Part shown: positions 7,512 to 15,817 of the stretch, piece by piece
How positions within the stretch are numbered: the stretch's first letter is position 1
Layout: every line of letters begins with the position of its first letter
Source of the DNA: Flavobacterium nackdongense
GTDB lineage: Bacteria > Bacteroidota > Bacteroidia > Flavobacteriales > Flavobacteriaceae
Direction: 5' to 3'
Assembly: GCF_004355225.1 (NCBI RefSeq)
Contig: NZ_CP037933.1
Span: 3,286,001 to 3,350,000, forward strand
DNA length: 64,000 nt
The notes under the pieces: model-generated
Told to the model about the DNA's origin: nothing
Seen by the model: only the letters and a program-made list of their open reading frames with translations
Database searches by the model: none
Position numbers and translations under genes: made by a program

Positions 7512-8743
7512 AAACAAATACAAATCCAGTTCTGACTTCGGCTCCCCTCTCCTTTGGAGAGGGGTTGTGGGTGAGGCTTAAAATCGCCTTCCTAACCCCC
7601 GAATATCCACATTCCAAAACTGGAAGTTTCGGAGGAATTGGCACGAGCATTAAGAATTTGGCTATCGGACTTTTAGCCGAAGGTTGCTCGGTTCGAGTGT
7701 TAGTTTATGGACAAAATTCAGAAAGTGTTTTTGATGACAATGGTATTACTATTCAACAGATACAAAATGTCAAATTCAAAGGATTGTCTTGGTTTTTGAC
7801 TCGTAAAAAATTAGAGCGCATCATCAATCAATTGTATGCTGATAAGGCAATTGATTTAGTCGAAGCCCCCGATTGGACTGGCATAACCTCTTTTATCCAG
7901 CCCAAAAAATGCCCGATTGTTATCCGGCTGAACGGCTCGGACACTTATTTTTGTCAGTTGGATCACCGTCCAGTAAAATGGCAGAATCGATTTCACGAGA
8001 AGAGAGCACTGCAAACAGCTGATGGCTTAATTTCGGTTAGTCAATTCACTGCCGATTTGACTAATGAAGTTTTTGGATTGCAAAAGGAATTTACCATCAT
8101 TCCAAATTCGATTGATGTGGATTTGTTCAATTTCAATAGCAATTTCAAAACCAACGCTGGAGTTCCCCCTTCGGGGGTTAGGGGGCTTTTATATTTCGGA
8201 AGTCTAATCCGTAAAAAAGGATTGTTAGAATTGCCCTTAATTTTCAATCAAGTGATTCAAAAAAATCCAGAAGCCCATCTCGTTTTGGTGGGTAAAGATG
8301 TGCCTGATATCGTTTCAGGCAATTCCTCGACTTGGGCGATGATGCAAGAATTATTTACCGCTGAGGCCTTGTCAAACGTTAGTTATTTGGGAAGTGTTCC
8401 GTATCAAAAGATAAAAGAACATATAAAAGAGGCAGCGGTTTGTGTTTTTCCTACATTTGCCGAAGCCTTACCCGTATCTTGGCTCGAGGCAATGGCCTTG
8501 CAAAAACCCATTGTGGCGACTAATATTGGCTGGGCAAAAGAAGTGATTGCGGATGGAGTAGAAGGTTTTTTGGTACATCCCAAAGCCCATCAAGAGTATG
8601 CCGAACGGATTTTGGAATTGCTCGGAAGTAGTCAATTGCAGGAAAGTTTTGGAATCGCTGCCCGAAAAAAAGTAGTAGAAAAATTCAGTATGCAAGTCGT
8701 GGCGCAAAAAAGTGTCTTGTTTTATAAATCCATAATAGGTTAG
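7508..8743 (+). CDS. GT4-family glycosyltransferase carrying two in-frame repeat insertions
   Basis: 411 residues from a TTG at 7508 that overlaps the previous stop. The family N-terminus (KIAFLTPEYPHSKTGSFGGIG) only begins at residue 26. Before it lies a stretch reading SAPLSFGEGLWVRL, encoded by a palindromic repeat. A second repeat adds GVPPSGVRGLL around residue 220, just before the LYFGSLIRKKGL strand. The catalytic half is intact, with EX7E at Glu319/Glu327 (FAEALPVSWLEAMA). TTG is the first usable start. A start inside the repeat (TTG 7568 or GTG 7574) is possible and would give a cleaner N-terminus. Confidence 0.85.
   Translation: MKTNTNPVLTSAPLSFGEGLWVRLKIAFLTPEYPHSKTGSFGGIGTSIKNLAIGLLAEGCSVRVLVYGQNSESVFDDNGITIQQIQNVKFKGLSWFLTRKKLERIINQLYADKAIDLVEAPDWTGITSFIQPKKCPIVIRLNGSDTYFCQLDHRPVKWQNRFHEKRALQTADGLISVSQFTADLTNEVFGLQKEFTIIPNSIDVDLFNFNSNFKTNAGVPPSGVRGLLYFGSLIRKKGLLELPLIFNQVIQKNPEAHLVLVGKDVPDIVSGNSSTWAMMQELFTAEALSNVSYLGSVPYQKIKEHIKEAAVCVFPTFAEALPVSWLEAMALQKPIVATNIGWAKEVIADGVEGFLVHPKAHQEYAERILELLGSSQLQESFGIAARKKVVEKFSMQVVAQKSVLFYKSIIG
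7541..7580. repeat. Palindromic interspersed repeat inserted in frame (N-terminal)
   Basis: The core CTCCCCTCTCC-TTT-GGAGAGGGG forms a hairpin, followed by TTGTGGGTGAGGCT. It translates to PLSFGEGLWVR, a peptide I recall as a recurrent repeat-derived insert in Bacteroidota proteins. It lies between the TTG start and the first conserved strand of the glycosyltransferase. Confidence 0.75.
8159..8190. repeat. Palindromic interspersed repeat inserted in frame (internal)
   Basis: The core GTTCCCCCTTCGGGGGTTAG is a G/C palindrome unlike the surrounding AT-rich codons. It encodes GVPPSGVRG between the two Rossmann domains of the GT4 enzyme, the place where extra residues do least harm. Confidence 0.75.
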
Positions 8744-8745
8744 AT

Positions 8746-10293
8746 TTGGTTATTCTCTATCATAGTAACAATCGAGTTGTCAGTGTAGTTTCAGAGCTAG
8801 ACGGAATAGTGCCTTTTGATAAAAGTGCGACTATTGCTGCAGCTTTGGTGAACTTGGCGCAGCAATTTCCGGATTCAATATTACTTTGGTGTCATCAAAG
8901 TTTGCAAGCTCACCTAAACGTTTCGGAAATAGAGGATTTGTTTCATCATAAGAAATTGCTGCTATCCTTTAATCCATCAGAAAGTCCTTTTATTGATTCG
9001 GCTATTGGCTACGCCGATGCTTCGCTTTTCGTACCAATTAGTAAAATGGTTTCTTTTCCCAGTTGGCAAATGAGTAGTGTCGTGGGAGGTGTTTCGGCAG
9101 AGGTCTTGTTGGCTTTGAATGCTGCCATTCCATTAAAGGACAATTTTGATTATTTCTTGTGTTCGCTCGCTAAATTGGCTATGCCCAGAGGGTTGTTGTG
9201 TTATTCCGAACCCTTGCTTTTAAAACCGAATTCGCTAAGTATTCCAAGCAAAGGAAGCCTTTACACGCTTTTTCGTTTTGTAAAACAGCATTATAAAACC
9301 CGTTGGGTTTTCCTTTTAGTATTCAATTTGTTTTTATACGAACGAAAGTTGCCCATTTTGCCTTTTCTTTTTTCCCTTTTTTATAAAAATAGAACCAAAA
9401 TAGCTATTCATTTGGATGGTATCATAGTGCAATCCTCCAAAAAAGTAATAGGTAAAGCCACAGTTGATGTTATTATTCCAACGATTGGGCGAAAAACTTA
9501 TTTGTATGATGTCTTGAAAGATTTTTCGAAGCAAACTTTGTTACCTAATAAGATAGTTATTGTAGAACAAAATCCTGAAGCAGGCAGCAAAACCGAATTA
9601 GATTATATCCAAAATGAAAAATGGCCGTTTGAAATCCAACATATTTTTACCCATCAAGCGGGTGCGTGCAATGCGCGTAATTTGGCTTTAAATGAAACCA
9701 AAAGCGAATGGGTTTTCTTGGCAGATGACGACAATCGGTTTGAAAGTACTTTGCTAGCGGCTATTTTTGATAAGATAAAACAATTTGGAAATCAGGTGGT
9801 AACCACTTCCTATCCTCAAAAAAATGAAATCAAAAAATACAATAACCTCATACAATGGCCTACTTTTGGCGCGGGCAATAGTGTTATTAAAAGAGTACTT
9901 TTAGAAAAGGTGCGATTCAACAACGCCTTTGAATTTGGTTATGGTGAAGATAGCGATTTTGGCATGCAATTGCGAAATCAGGGTAATGATGTTTTGTATT
10001 TGCCAGAACCTGAAATACTGCATTTGAAAGCTCCTATGGGCGGTTTTAGAACAAAGCCTGTTTTGCAATGGCAAAAAGATGCAGTTCAGCCGAAGCCTTC
10101 ACCAACCATAATGTTATTTCAATTGTTGCATTGCACAACAGAACAAACCAACAGCTATAAGACGATTTTATTTTTGCAGTATTATCGGCTTCAATCAATT
10201 ACAAATCCGATACGCTATTATAGTCATTTTAAAAAGCAATGGGATCGCTCTGTGTTTTGGGCTAACCAATTAAAACAGCAAAATGAAGTTTAG
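8746..10293 (+). CDS. GT2-family glycosyltransferase with an unrecognised N-terminal domain
   Basis: 515 residues from a TTG start two bases after the previous stop. Residues 1-215 are not recognised; they contain a hydrophobic segment near 190-205 (RWVFLLVFNLFLYERKL). The GT2 domain starts near residue 226 (VDVIIPTIGRKTYLYDVL), with the metal-binding DDD at 327-329 (LADDDNRFE) and an acceptor region including GYGEDSDFGMQLR. The stop TAG (10291-10293) overlaps an ATG at 10283 that begins a truncated copy of the next GT2 gene. Confidence 0.8.
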   Translation: MVILYHSNNRVVSVVSELDGIVPFDKSATIAAALVNLAQQFPDSILLWCHQSLQAHLNVSEIEDLFHHKKLLLSFNPSESPFIDSAIGYADASLFVPISKMVSFPSWQMSSVVGGVSAEVLLALNAAIPLKDNFDYFLCSLAKLAMPRGLLCYSEPLLLKPNSLSIPSKGSLYTLFRFVKQHYKTRWVFLLVFNLFLYERKLPILPFLFSLFYKNRTKIAIHLDGIIVQSSKKVIGKATVDVIIPTIGRKTYLYDVLKDFSKQTLLPNKIVIVEQNPEAGSKTELDYIQNEKWPFEIQHIFTHQAGACNARNLALNETKSEWVFLADDDNRFESTLLAAIFDKIKQFGNQVVTTSYPQKNEIKKYNNLIQWPTFGAGNSVIKRVLLEKVRFNNAFEFGYGEDSDFGMQLRNQGNDVLYLPEPEILHLKAPMGGFRTKPVLQWQKDAVQPKPSPTIMLFQLLHCTTEQTNSYKTILFLQYYRLQSITNPIRYYSHFKKQWDRSVFWANQLKQQNEV

Positions 10294-10408
10294 TTTGATT
10301 ATCTGTACCTATATGCGTCCTCAATCGGTCTTGCAACTCTTGCAATCGGTTCAGGAGCAGACTTTATATCCCGATGAAATCTTGATTTTTTATCCGTTTA
10401 ATCAATAA
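10283..10408 (+). pseudogene. Truncated 5' fragment of a GT2 glycosyltransferase gene
   Basis: The frame reads MKFSLIICTYMRPQSVL and continues to DEILI, then diverges and stops at 10406-10408 after 41 codons. Bases 10301-10387 match 12001-12087 with three differences, all synonymous or conservative (10318, 10344, 10375). The fragment starts inside the stop region of the previous gene, the tightly coupled arrangement expected for an original operon junction. It is the stub left where the AAA-DUF4143 gene entered. Confidence 0.9.
10301..10387 (+). repeat. Left copy of an 87-bp direct repeat (GT2 5' end)
   Basis: 84 of 87 bases equal 12001-12087. The preceding 12-15 bases (TTTAGTTTGATT versus TTCTCCCTCATC) encode the same Phe-Ser-Leu-Ile but differ at many positions. 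Homology therefore extends to the start, while conservation at the DNA level begins abruptly at ATCTGTACC. Confidence 0.95.
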
Positions 10409-10444
10409 TAAAATTGAAGTCCTTTGAATTTAGATAACTAATTT

Positions 10445-10699
10445 ATAACTATGGTGGTATTGGGTTTTGTGTGAAAGCAAAAAAGTGCAACCATTAAGAG
10501 TTCATTAAGTAAATTAAGATTTGTACTGCCCTTATCTTTCTTTTAATCGTGTAAAATCTTAAAAAATAGATTGTAATTTCAGCCTCTAAAGTACTTGTAT
10601 AGTAAGAAAATTAAGATTTGTATCGCTCTTAATTTTCTTAATAGCCTTAATGGTTTAAAAAAATAATGCTCACACAAAACTCCGAAGTGCCATAACTAT
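10445..10699. repeat. MITE-like non-coding element with imperfect inverted ends
   Basis: Bases 10450-10474 and 10670-10694 are imperfect inverted repeats (18 of 25 positions), sharing GTTTTGTGTGA exactly. Both ends carry the same octamer ATAACTAT (10445-10452 and 10692-10699), like a target-site duplication overlapping the tips. Inside are two direct copies of AAATTAAGATTTGTA (10511 and 10608). No reading frame is present. It fills most of the gap before the ATPase gene. Confidence 0.5.
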
Positions 10700-10726
10700 T
10701 ATAAAAAACGAAATAAGTCAATTTAG

Positions 10727-10808
10727 GTGAATGTAATTCACTAAATTAGTTGTATTTTGGTGAATGTGAATCACTAAAATGAATTGAAAATAGTGAATGA
10801 ATGTTAAA
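10727..10808 (+). promoter_or_regulatory. Operator-like array: three GTGAAT sites at exact 33-bp spacing
   Basis: GTGAAT begins at 10727, 10760 and 10793, so the spacing is 33 bp twice, about three helical turns. The first two are palindromic (GTGAATGTAATTCAC and GTGAATGTGAATCAC); the third is GTGAATGAATGTT. They lie directly upstream of the -7 box of the AAA-DUF4143 gene, which suggests binding by a regulator, perhaps the gene's own winged-helix domain. Confidence 0.6.
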
Positions 10809-10814
10809 TAGTGT

Positions 10815-10822
10815 TATCTTTG
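10815..10822 (+). promoter_or_regulatory. TAnnTTTG -7 promoter element of the AAA-DUF4143 gene
   Basis: TATCTTTG matches the Bacteroidota sigma -7 consensus and lies 13 bp before the ATG at 10836. No good -33 TTG is present at normal distance, which would fit an activator-dependent promoter reading the GTGAAT array. Confidence 0.65.
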
Positions 10823-10835
10823 TGAAAAGTTTTAT

Positions 10836-11957
10836 ATGGAAATTAAACGATTTTTAAAAGACAGGATTATAGAGAAGCTTTTCAAAAATAAAGCTATAAT
10901 TCTAATTGGTGCCAGACAAATTGGTAAAACAACCTTGCTAAATAAGTTGTTGTCTGTCTATGATAATACGCTGTTTCTGGATGGAGACGATAGAATTACC
11001 AGGGAGTTGTTGCAAAATCCTTCCACCGAAGAAATACGAAATATAATCGGAAATCATGCTATTGTTTTTATTGACGAAGTGCAAAGAATAGAGACCATAG
11101 GAATCACTTCCAAAATAATTGTGGACCAATTCAAGGATGTTCAGTTAGTACTGAGTGGCTCTTCTGCATTTGATATAAAAAATAAAACTAGCGAATCCTT
11201 GACAGGACGAAAATGGGAATTTACTATGTTTCCGATTACTTGGAAAGAATTGGAAGACACGGTAGGTTATGTCAAAAGTCTACAACAGCTTGATTTGCGA
11301 TTGGTATATGGCATGTACCCTGAAATTATTGCACATCCTTCAGAAGAAAAAGAGCGACTAAAACAATTGGTTGATAGTTATTTGTATAATGATTTGTTAG
11401 CGTTTTCTACAATAAAAAAACCCGATGTATTAGAAAAATTGTTAAAAGCATTGGCGTTTCAGATGGGGAGTGAAGTTTCATTAAATGAGCTGGCGCAATT
11501 ATTAAATGTGGATAAAAATACAGTAGCCAATTATATTCAGATTTTAGAAAAAGGATATGTCATTTTCACACTTTCTGGATATAGTAAAAACCTAAGAAAT
11601 GAGCTGAAATTTGCCAAGAAAATCTATTTTTGGGACAATGGAGTTCGAAACACCATTATCAATAATTTTAATCCTATCGAAATGAGAAATGACAAAGGGG
11701 AATTATGGGAAAATTTTATTATTTCAGAGCGACTGAAGAAAAATAACTATGAAAATCCATTTGTAAAAAGTTATTTTTGGCGAACAACCAGCCAGCAAGA
11801 AATTGATTATATAGAACTTGAAAATGAGCAACTTACAGCTTTTGAAATAAAGACTAATGAAAATGCAAAAATTAGAAAGTTTGAAAAATTCAAGGAGGCT
11901 TATCAAACAGATGTAAAACTAATTCATAAAAAAAACTTTAGGGATTTACTTATTTAA
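10836..11957 (+). CDS. AAA ATPase with DUF4143 (PD-(D/E)XK-like) domain
   Basis: 373 residues. Walker A is GARQIGKTT (Lys31), Walker B is IVFIDE (Asp80-Glu81), and the sensor region reads LVLSGSSAFD. A winged-helix stretch follows at about 213-245 (SLNELAQLLNVDKNTVANYI). The C-terminal DUF4143 part contains IDY (Asp324) and FEIK (Glu337-x-Lys339), the residues of a PD-(D/E)XK nuclease fold. The family is abundant and functionally unassigned. It lies inside a polysaccharide operon between two copies of the 5' end of a glycosyltransferase gene. Unlike the AlbA_2 gene it has its own promoter region. The next ATG follows its stop by one base. Confidence 0.85.
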   Translation: MEIKRFLKDRIIEKLFKNKAIILIGARQIGKTTLLNKLLSVYDNTLFLDGDDRITRELLQNPSTEEIRNIIGNHAIVFIDEVQRIETIGITSKIIVDQFKDVQLVLSGSSAFDIKNKTSESLTGRKWEFTMFPITWKELEDTVGYVKSLQQLDLRLVYGMYPEIIAHPSEEKERLKQLVDSYLYNDLLAFSTIKKPDVLEKLLKALAFQMGSEVSLNELAQLLNVDKNTVANYIQILEKGYVIFTLSGYSKNLRNELKFAKKIYFWDNGVRNTIINNFNPIEMRNDKGELWENFIISERLKKNNYENPFVKSYFWRTTSQQEIDYIELENEQLTAFEIKTNENAKIRKFEKFKEAYQTDVKLIHKKNFRDLLI

Positions 11958-11958
11958 A

Positions 11959-12975
11959 ATGATGCAAGAACCTTTAAAGACCCTATCCTTCTCCCTCATC
12001 ATCTGTACCTATATGCGCCCTCAATCGGTCTTGCAACTCTTGCGATCGGTTCAGGAGCAGACTTTATATCCCGACGAAATCTTGATTATTGATGGTTCTA
12101 CGAATCAGGAGACGGCTCAAATTCTTGAAGAAAATCAATTTCCCTATTTGCATTATTATGCTGTACCACCCGAACATCGTGGTTTGACCAAGCAACGAAA
12201 TTATGGAATAGAACGAATTGGTACAACGATGGAAATCGTTTGTTTTCTGGATGATGACATCGTTTTAGAAAAAGATTATTTTCAGCAATTGCTCCAAACC
12301 TACCAAAGTTATCCTGAGGCTCTTGGAGTTGGTGGTTATATTATGAATGAATCCGAATGCGAATTTGTTGGAGAACCGTATCACCCCAAAACCGATGAGT
12401 TTTATTTTGACGGTTGGACGCGAAAAGAGGGCAGCCGATTTATTCTTCGGAAAAAGTTGGGTTTGGACAGCGATTGTCCCCCAGGTTATGCGTCTTTGTA
12501 TTCACACGGTAGAAGTGTAGGTTTCCTTCCTCCGAGCGGAAAAACATACGAAGTTGAAATGATGATGGGCGGGGTTTCCTCTTTTAGAAGCGAAGTGTTT
12601 AAAACCTTGACATTTTCCACATATTTTGAAGGTTATGGTTTATATGAAGACGCTGATTTTACTTTGAGAGTTTCAAAAATTGGGAAGTTGTATGTGAACA
12701 CGGCCGCAAAATTATGCCATTATCACGCTGATTCCGGTAGACCTAACCAATACCAATACGGTAAAATGGTCGTGCGCAATGGTTGGTATGTTTGGAGAGT
12801 CAAAAATCCCAATCCGTCACTCCAGGCTAAAATAAAATGGCATTCGATTACGATTCTCTTGACAGTTATCCGATTTACCAATACATTTACCACCAAGAAA
12901 CGAAAAGAAGCTTTTACAGAAGCAGTGGGAAGGACTATGGGCTGGTGGAGTTTGTGGTGGAATAAGCCTAGCTAA
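11959..12975 (+). CDS. GT2-family glycosyltransferase with re-made 5' end
   Basis: 338 residues. The GT2 domain starts at SLIICTYMRPQSVL, with DDD at 98-100 (FLDDDIVLE) and an acceptor motif near GYGLYEDADFTLRV. The extra N-terminal residues MMQEPLKTLS are absent from the truncated copy at 10283, which starts MKFSLII, so they probably come from the incoming segment. Bases 12001-12087 are the right copy of the 87-bp repeat. The remaining enzyme is full length and probably functional, adding a sugar in surface polysaccharide assembly. Confidence 0.9.
   Translation: MMQEPLKTLSFSLIICTYMRPQSVLQLLRSVQEQTLYPDEILIIDGSTNQETAQILEENQFPYLHYYAVPPEHRGLTKQRNYGIERIGTTMEIVCFLDDDIVLEKDYFQQLLQTYQSYPEALGVGGYIMNESECEFVGEPYHPKTDEFYFDGWTRKEGSRFILRKKLGLDSDCPPGYASLYSHGRSVGFLPPSGKTYEVEMMMGGVSSFRSEVFKTLTFSTYFEGYGLYEDADFTLRVSKIGKLYVNTAAKLCHYHADSGRPNQYQYGKMVVRNGWYVWRVKNPNPSLQAKIKWHSITILLTVIRFTNTFTTKKRKEAFTEAVGRTMGWWSLWWNKPS
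12001..12087 (+). repeat. Right copy of the 87-bp direct repeat (functional GT2 5' end)
   Basis: Matches 10301-10387 at 84 of 87 positions. The two copies bound a 1613-bp segment (10388-12000) holding the MITE-like element, the GTGAAT array and the AAA-DUF4143 gene. Confidence 0.95.
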
Positions 12976-13015
12976 AAAGGTATTTTAATTTTGACGGTAT
13001 TACAACAAAACGAAA

Positions 13016-14377
13016 ATGAATAAAATAGATTTTTCTACAAAAAGAATTGATTGGGCCATTGTGTTGATTTCTGCTATGTTAATGGTATTTGTGGTAAATC
13101 TACCCTTCAAGGCCAATCGATTCGGTGATATCACTTTTCACGAAGAATCAAGGAATTTAGCATTGTTCATCAAAGGTGAAGTGGCTGCAGATAAGGTTGT
13201 AATCACCAGGGCACCCGGCCCATTATTGTTTTATACGCCAGCCTATTTATTGGCTCCGGTAGACGCTACTGATGATCAGTTATGGGTATATGGAGTGGTT
13301 TGTACAGTCATGATTTTAGTTGTTAGTTTGTTATTGATTTTTAGAATTGGGGCCATTTTTTTTTCTAAAGAAGTGGGACTTCTGACTGTTTTGTTGTTTT
13401 TTGGTTTTCCCATACATTGTTATTATGCATTGGGTATTTTGGCAGAGATACCAGCATTTTTTTCCTTGACTGTAGGTATTTATGGCTGGTGTATTGCCTT
13501 TACCGAGCCTCAGAAAAAGGTGGGGTGGTTCCTGTTGACATTTGGACTATGGCTGTTGATATTGAACCGTCCAAATACTATTCTCATTCTTGGAGTACTA
13601 GTTTTAGTAATTGGTTATTCGTTTTTTAAAAACAAATTATTTTATGAAAAATATGGTAGAAATTTAGGAATCACTTTTATTAGTGTTTTAATTCTAGGTG
13701 TTGGAACTTTTCGAATAGTGAATACCATAAATGGAACAAAGGTTAATGATAGCCAAGAATCGTTGTTTTATAGTGTTGCCCTTCAAGGTAGATTTCAGTT
13801 TAGAGAAGAGCCCGCCGATTTACGCTTTTGGGAAAGTGATAACCGCCCTGATAGTAAAGATTATCAAAATTGGATTCGATGCGGAAGAGAATTGGATGAA
13901 AGTATTAGTACTACATCACTTCCTTTTATCGAGGTTTATAGAAACTTTATCCTTAATGATATGGTGGCACATCCCTTATATACGGCTAGACAGATAGTAG
14001 TACGAGCTTTTTATGGGCATATCAATATTATTAGCAAGGTGCAACCCCAACAATTTAAAATGGGACCTTTTCGGGGTGCAGTTGCTTTCTGGTCCTTTAT
14101 CTTGCTAATCAATTCGATCAACTTACTGGTGCTCGTTGGGGTTTCCATTTTTTTTATAAAAGAAAGAAAATGGATTCAGTATTGGATATTTTGGGGAATA
14201 TGGATCGGATTAGTGGTTTTTCATAGTATAGTTTATATGGAGCCGCGTTATATTTTCCCTGCTAAGGTAGCCTTGTACATTATGAGTGCAGCGGGCTTGT
14301 ATCGCATTCCTTTAATTAGAAAAATTATGGATAAAATTTCAGTTCCTATTTTTCCACTTTCAGGTGTCGGAAAATAG
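13016..14377 (+). CDS. Polytopic membrane protein, probable GT-C (ArnT/PMT-like) glycosyltransferase
   Basis: 453 residues with about ten hydrophobic segments. After the first membrane helix comes the periplasmic loop NRFGDITFHEESRNLALFI, with acidic residues at the position of the GT-C catalytic aspartate/glutamate, then TRAPGPLLFYTPAYLL. Enzymes of this class use polyprenyl-phosphate sugars at the outer face of the inner membrane. Its place just before the polymerase supports a role in late polysaccharide assembly. Identity is at fold level only. Confidence 0.6.
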   Translation: MNKIDFSTKRIDWAIVLISAMLMVFVVNLPFKANRFGDITFHEESRNLALFIKGEVAADKVVITRAPGPLLFYTPAYLLAPVDATDDQLWVYGVVCTVMILVVSLLLIFRIGAIFFSKEVGLLTVLLFFGFPIHCYYALGILAEIPAFFSLTVGIYGWCIAFTEPQKKVGWFLLTFGLWLLILNRPNTILILGVLVLVIGYSFFKNKLFYEKYGRNLGITFISVLILGVGTFRIVNTINGTKVNDSQESLFYSVALQGRFQFREEPADLRFWESDNRPDSKDYQNWIRCGRELDESISTTSLPFIEVYRNFILNDMVAHPLYTARQIVVRAFYGHINIISKVQPQQFKMGPFRGAVAFWSFILLINSINLLVLVGVSIFFIKERKWIQYWIFWGIWIGLVVFHSIVYMEPRYIFPAKVALYIMSAAGLYRIPLIRKIMDKISVPIFPLSGVGK

Positions 14378-14478
14378 GAATTTACCATTTTGAAATCTAG
14401 TTATTGGATTGAATTTTACTTTAAATTTATAAAAATCGGGAGTAAGCCTAAAATCCGAAGTTAAATAAATATTTGCAA

Positions 14479-15810
14479 ATGAAAAAAGAAGATATTGCCT
14501 ATTTCCAAATCATCCTTATCCATGCTGTTTTGGGTTTTTTGGTCTATTTGCTTCCTTTTGTGGCTAAAATTTATGGGTATGCTATTTTTATTGTAGGTAT
14601 TTTGTATGTCATGAAAAAGCAAAATAAGAACAACGAGGCCCTGATTGCAGCCGCTTATGTCGTGGGGAGTGAAGTTTTTTTGCGGATGACCGGAGGTAAC
14701 CCTCTGTATGAAATTTCTAAATACGGAGTGATGGTTTTTATTTTTATGGGCATGTATTATAGTGGGTTCTCCAAAAGTGCTACTCCCTATTGGATTTTTC
14801 TGCTCCTTTTGGTGCCAAGTTTAGTGCTGACCACCTTTGTGCTCAATTTTGAAACTAATATGAAAAATGCCATTGCCTTTAATATCTCAGGTCCGGTCTG
14901 TTTGGCTGTGGCTTCTATCTATACCTACAGAAGAAAGATTCCTTTGGAAGAGATGAATTCTATTTTGCTCAGTATGGGACTGCCTATTATGAGTTGTATG
15001 GTGTATTTGACTTTTTTCACCCCCGACATTCGCGATGTGATTACCTCTACTCAATCTAATAGCGCAACTTCGGGGGGGTTTGGCCCCAACCAAGTGGCTA
15101 CTATTTTAGGACTAGGTATGTTTATATTTTTCTCGAGGACTATTCTGGAGTCGAGGACAAAATTTATGCTTGGCCTTAACCTCTTAGTTGCGGTCAATAT
15201 GAGTTATCGGGGAATGGTAACCTTCTCTCGAGGGGGCATGGTTACAGGTTTTCTGATGATTCTATTGTTGTTGTTGTTCCTCTATTATAAATCCAACTTT
15301 ACCGGCAGGGTCAAACTCAATTATGTCATTGTTTTTATTGGAGCGGCAATGCTAGTTACTTGGGCCTACACCTCTTATCAAACAAGTGGGCTCATCGATA
15401 AGCGTTATGCGAATCAGGATGCGGCAGGACGGGAGAAGGAGTCTAAATTTACCGGAAGAGAAGATGTCGCCTTGGGCGAAATCAATGCTTTCTTAAAGAA
15501 CCCTATATTTGGCGTGGGGGTAGGCAAGGGTGTAGAGGTACGTCTGGCCGAGACTGGAGATGGGACTTTATCTCATGACGAAATCACCCGCATGTTGGCC
15601 GAGCACGGTTCCTTGGGGATTGTAGGTTTATTAATCCTGTTTTTCACCCCTTTAGTTTTATATATCGAGAATAAATTCAACATGTTTTTGCTCTGTTTTT
15701 TGGTATTTTGGTTTTTAACCATCAATCACGCTGCCATGCGAACCGCCGCGCCAGCCTTTGTGTATTCCTTGTCGCTGCTGAATGTCTATTTTGAGAAGAA
15801 TGTGAAGTAA
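14479..15810 (+). CDS. O-antigen polymerase/ligase-like membrane protein (Wzy/WaaL family)
   Basis: About 443 residues from the ATG at 14479; a TTG two codons earlier is less likely. Many transmembrane helices surround a large periplasmic loop containing FTGREDVALGEINAFLKNPIFGVGVGKG and the conserved DEITRMLAEHGSLGIVGLL, which is typical of O-antigen ligase/polymerase proteins. It would join repeat units or attach the chain to its acceptor in the periplasm. It is the last gene of the polysaccharide run; codon use is slightly richer in C/G than its neighbours. Confidence 0.8.
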   Translation: MKKEDIAYFQIILIHAVLGFLVYLLPFVAKIYGYAIFIVGILYVMKKQNKNNEALIAAAYVVGSEVFLRMTGGNPLYEISKYGVMVFIFMGMYYSGFSKSATPYWIFLLLLVPSLVLTTFVLNFETNMKNAIAFNISGPVCLAVASIYTYRRKIPLEEMNSILLSMGLPIMSCMVYLTFFTPDIRDVITSTQSNSATSGGFGPNQVATILGLGMFIFFSRTILESRTKFMLGLNLLVAVNMSYRGMVTFSRGGMVTGFLMILLLLLFLYYKSNFTGRVKLNYVIVFIGAAMLVTWAYTSYQTSGLIDKRYANQDAAGREKESKFTGREDVALGEINAFLKNPIFGVGVGKGVEVRLAETGDGTLSHDEITRMLAEHGSLGIVGLLILFFTPLVLYIENKFNMFLLCFLVFWFLTINHAAMRTAAPAFVYSLSLLNVYFEKNVK

Positions 15811-15817
15811 ACAGATT

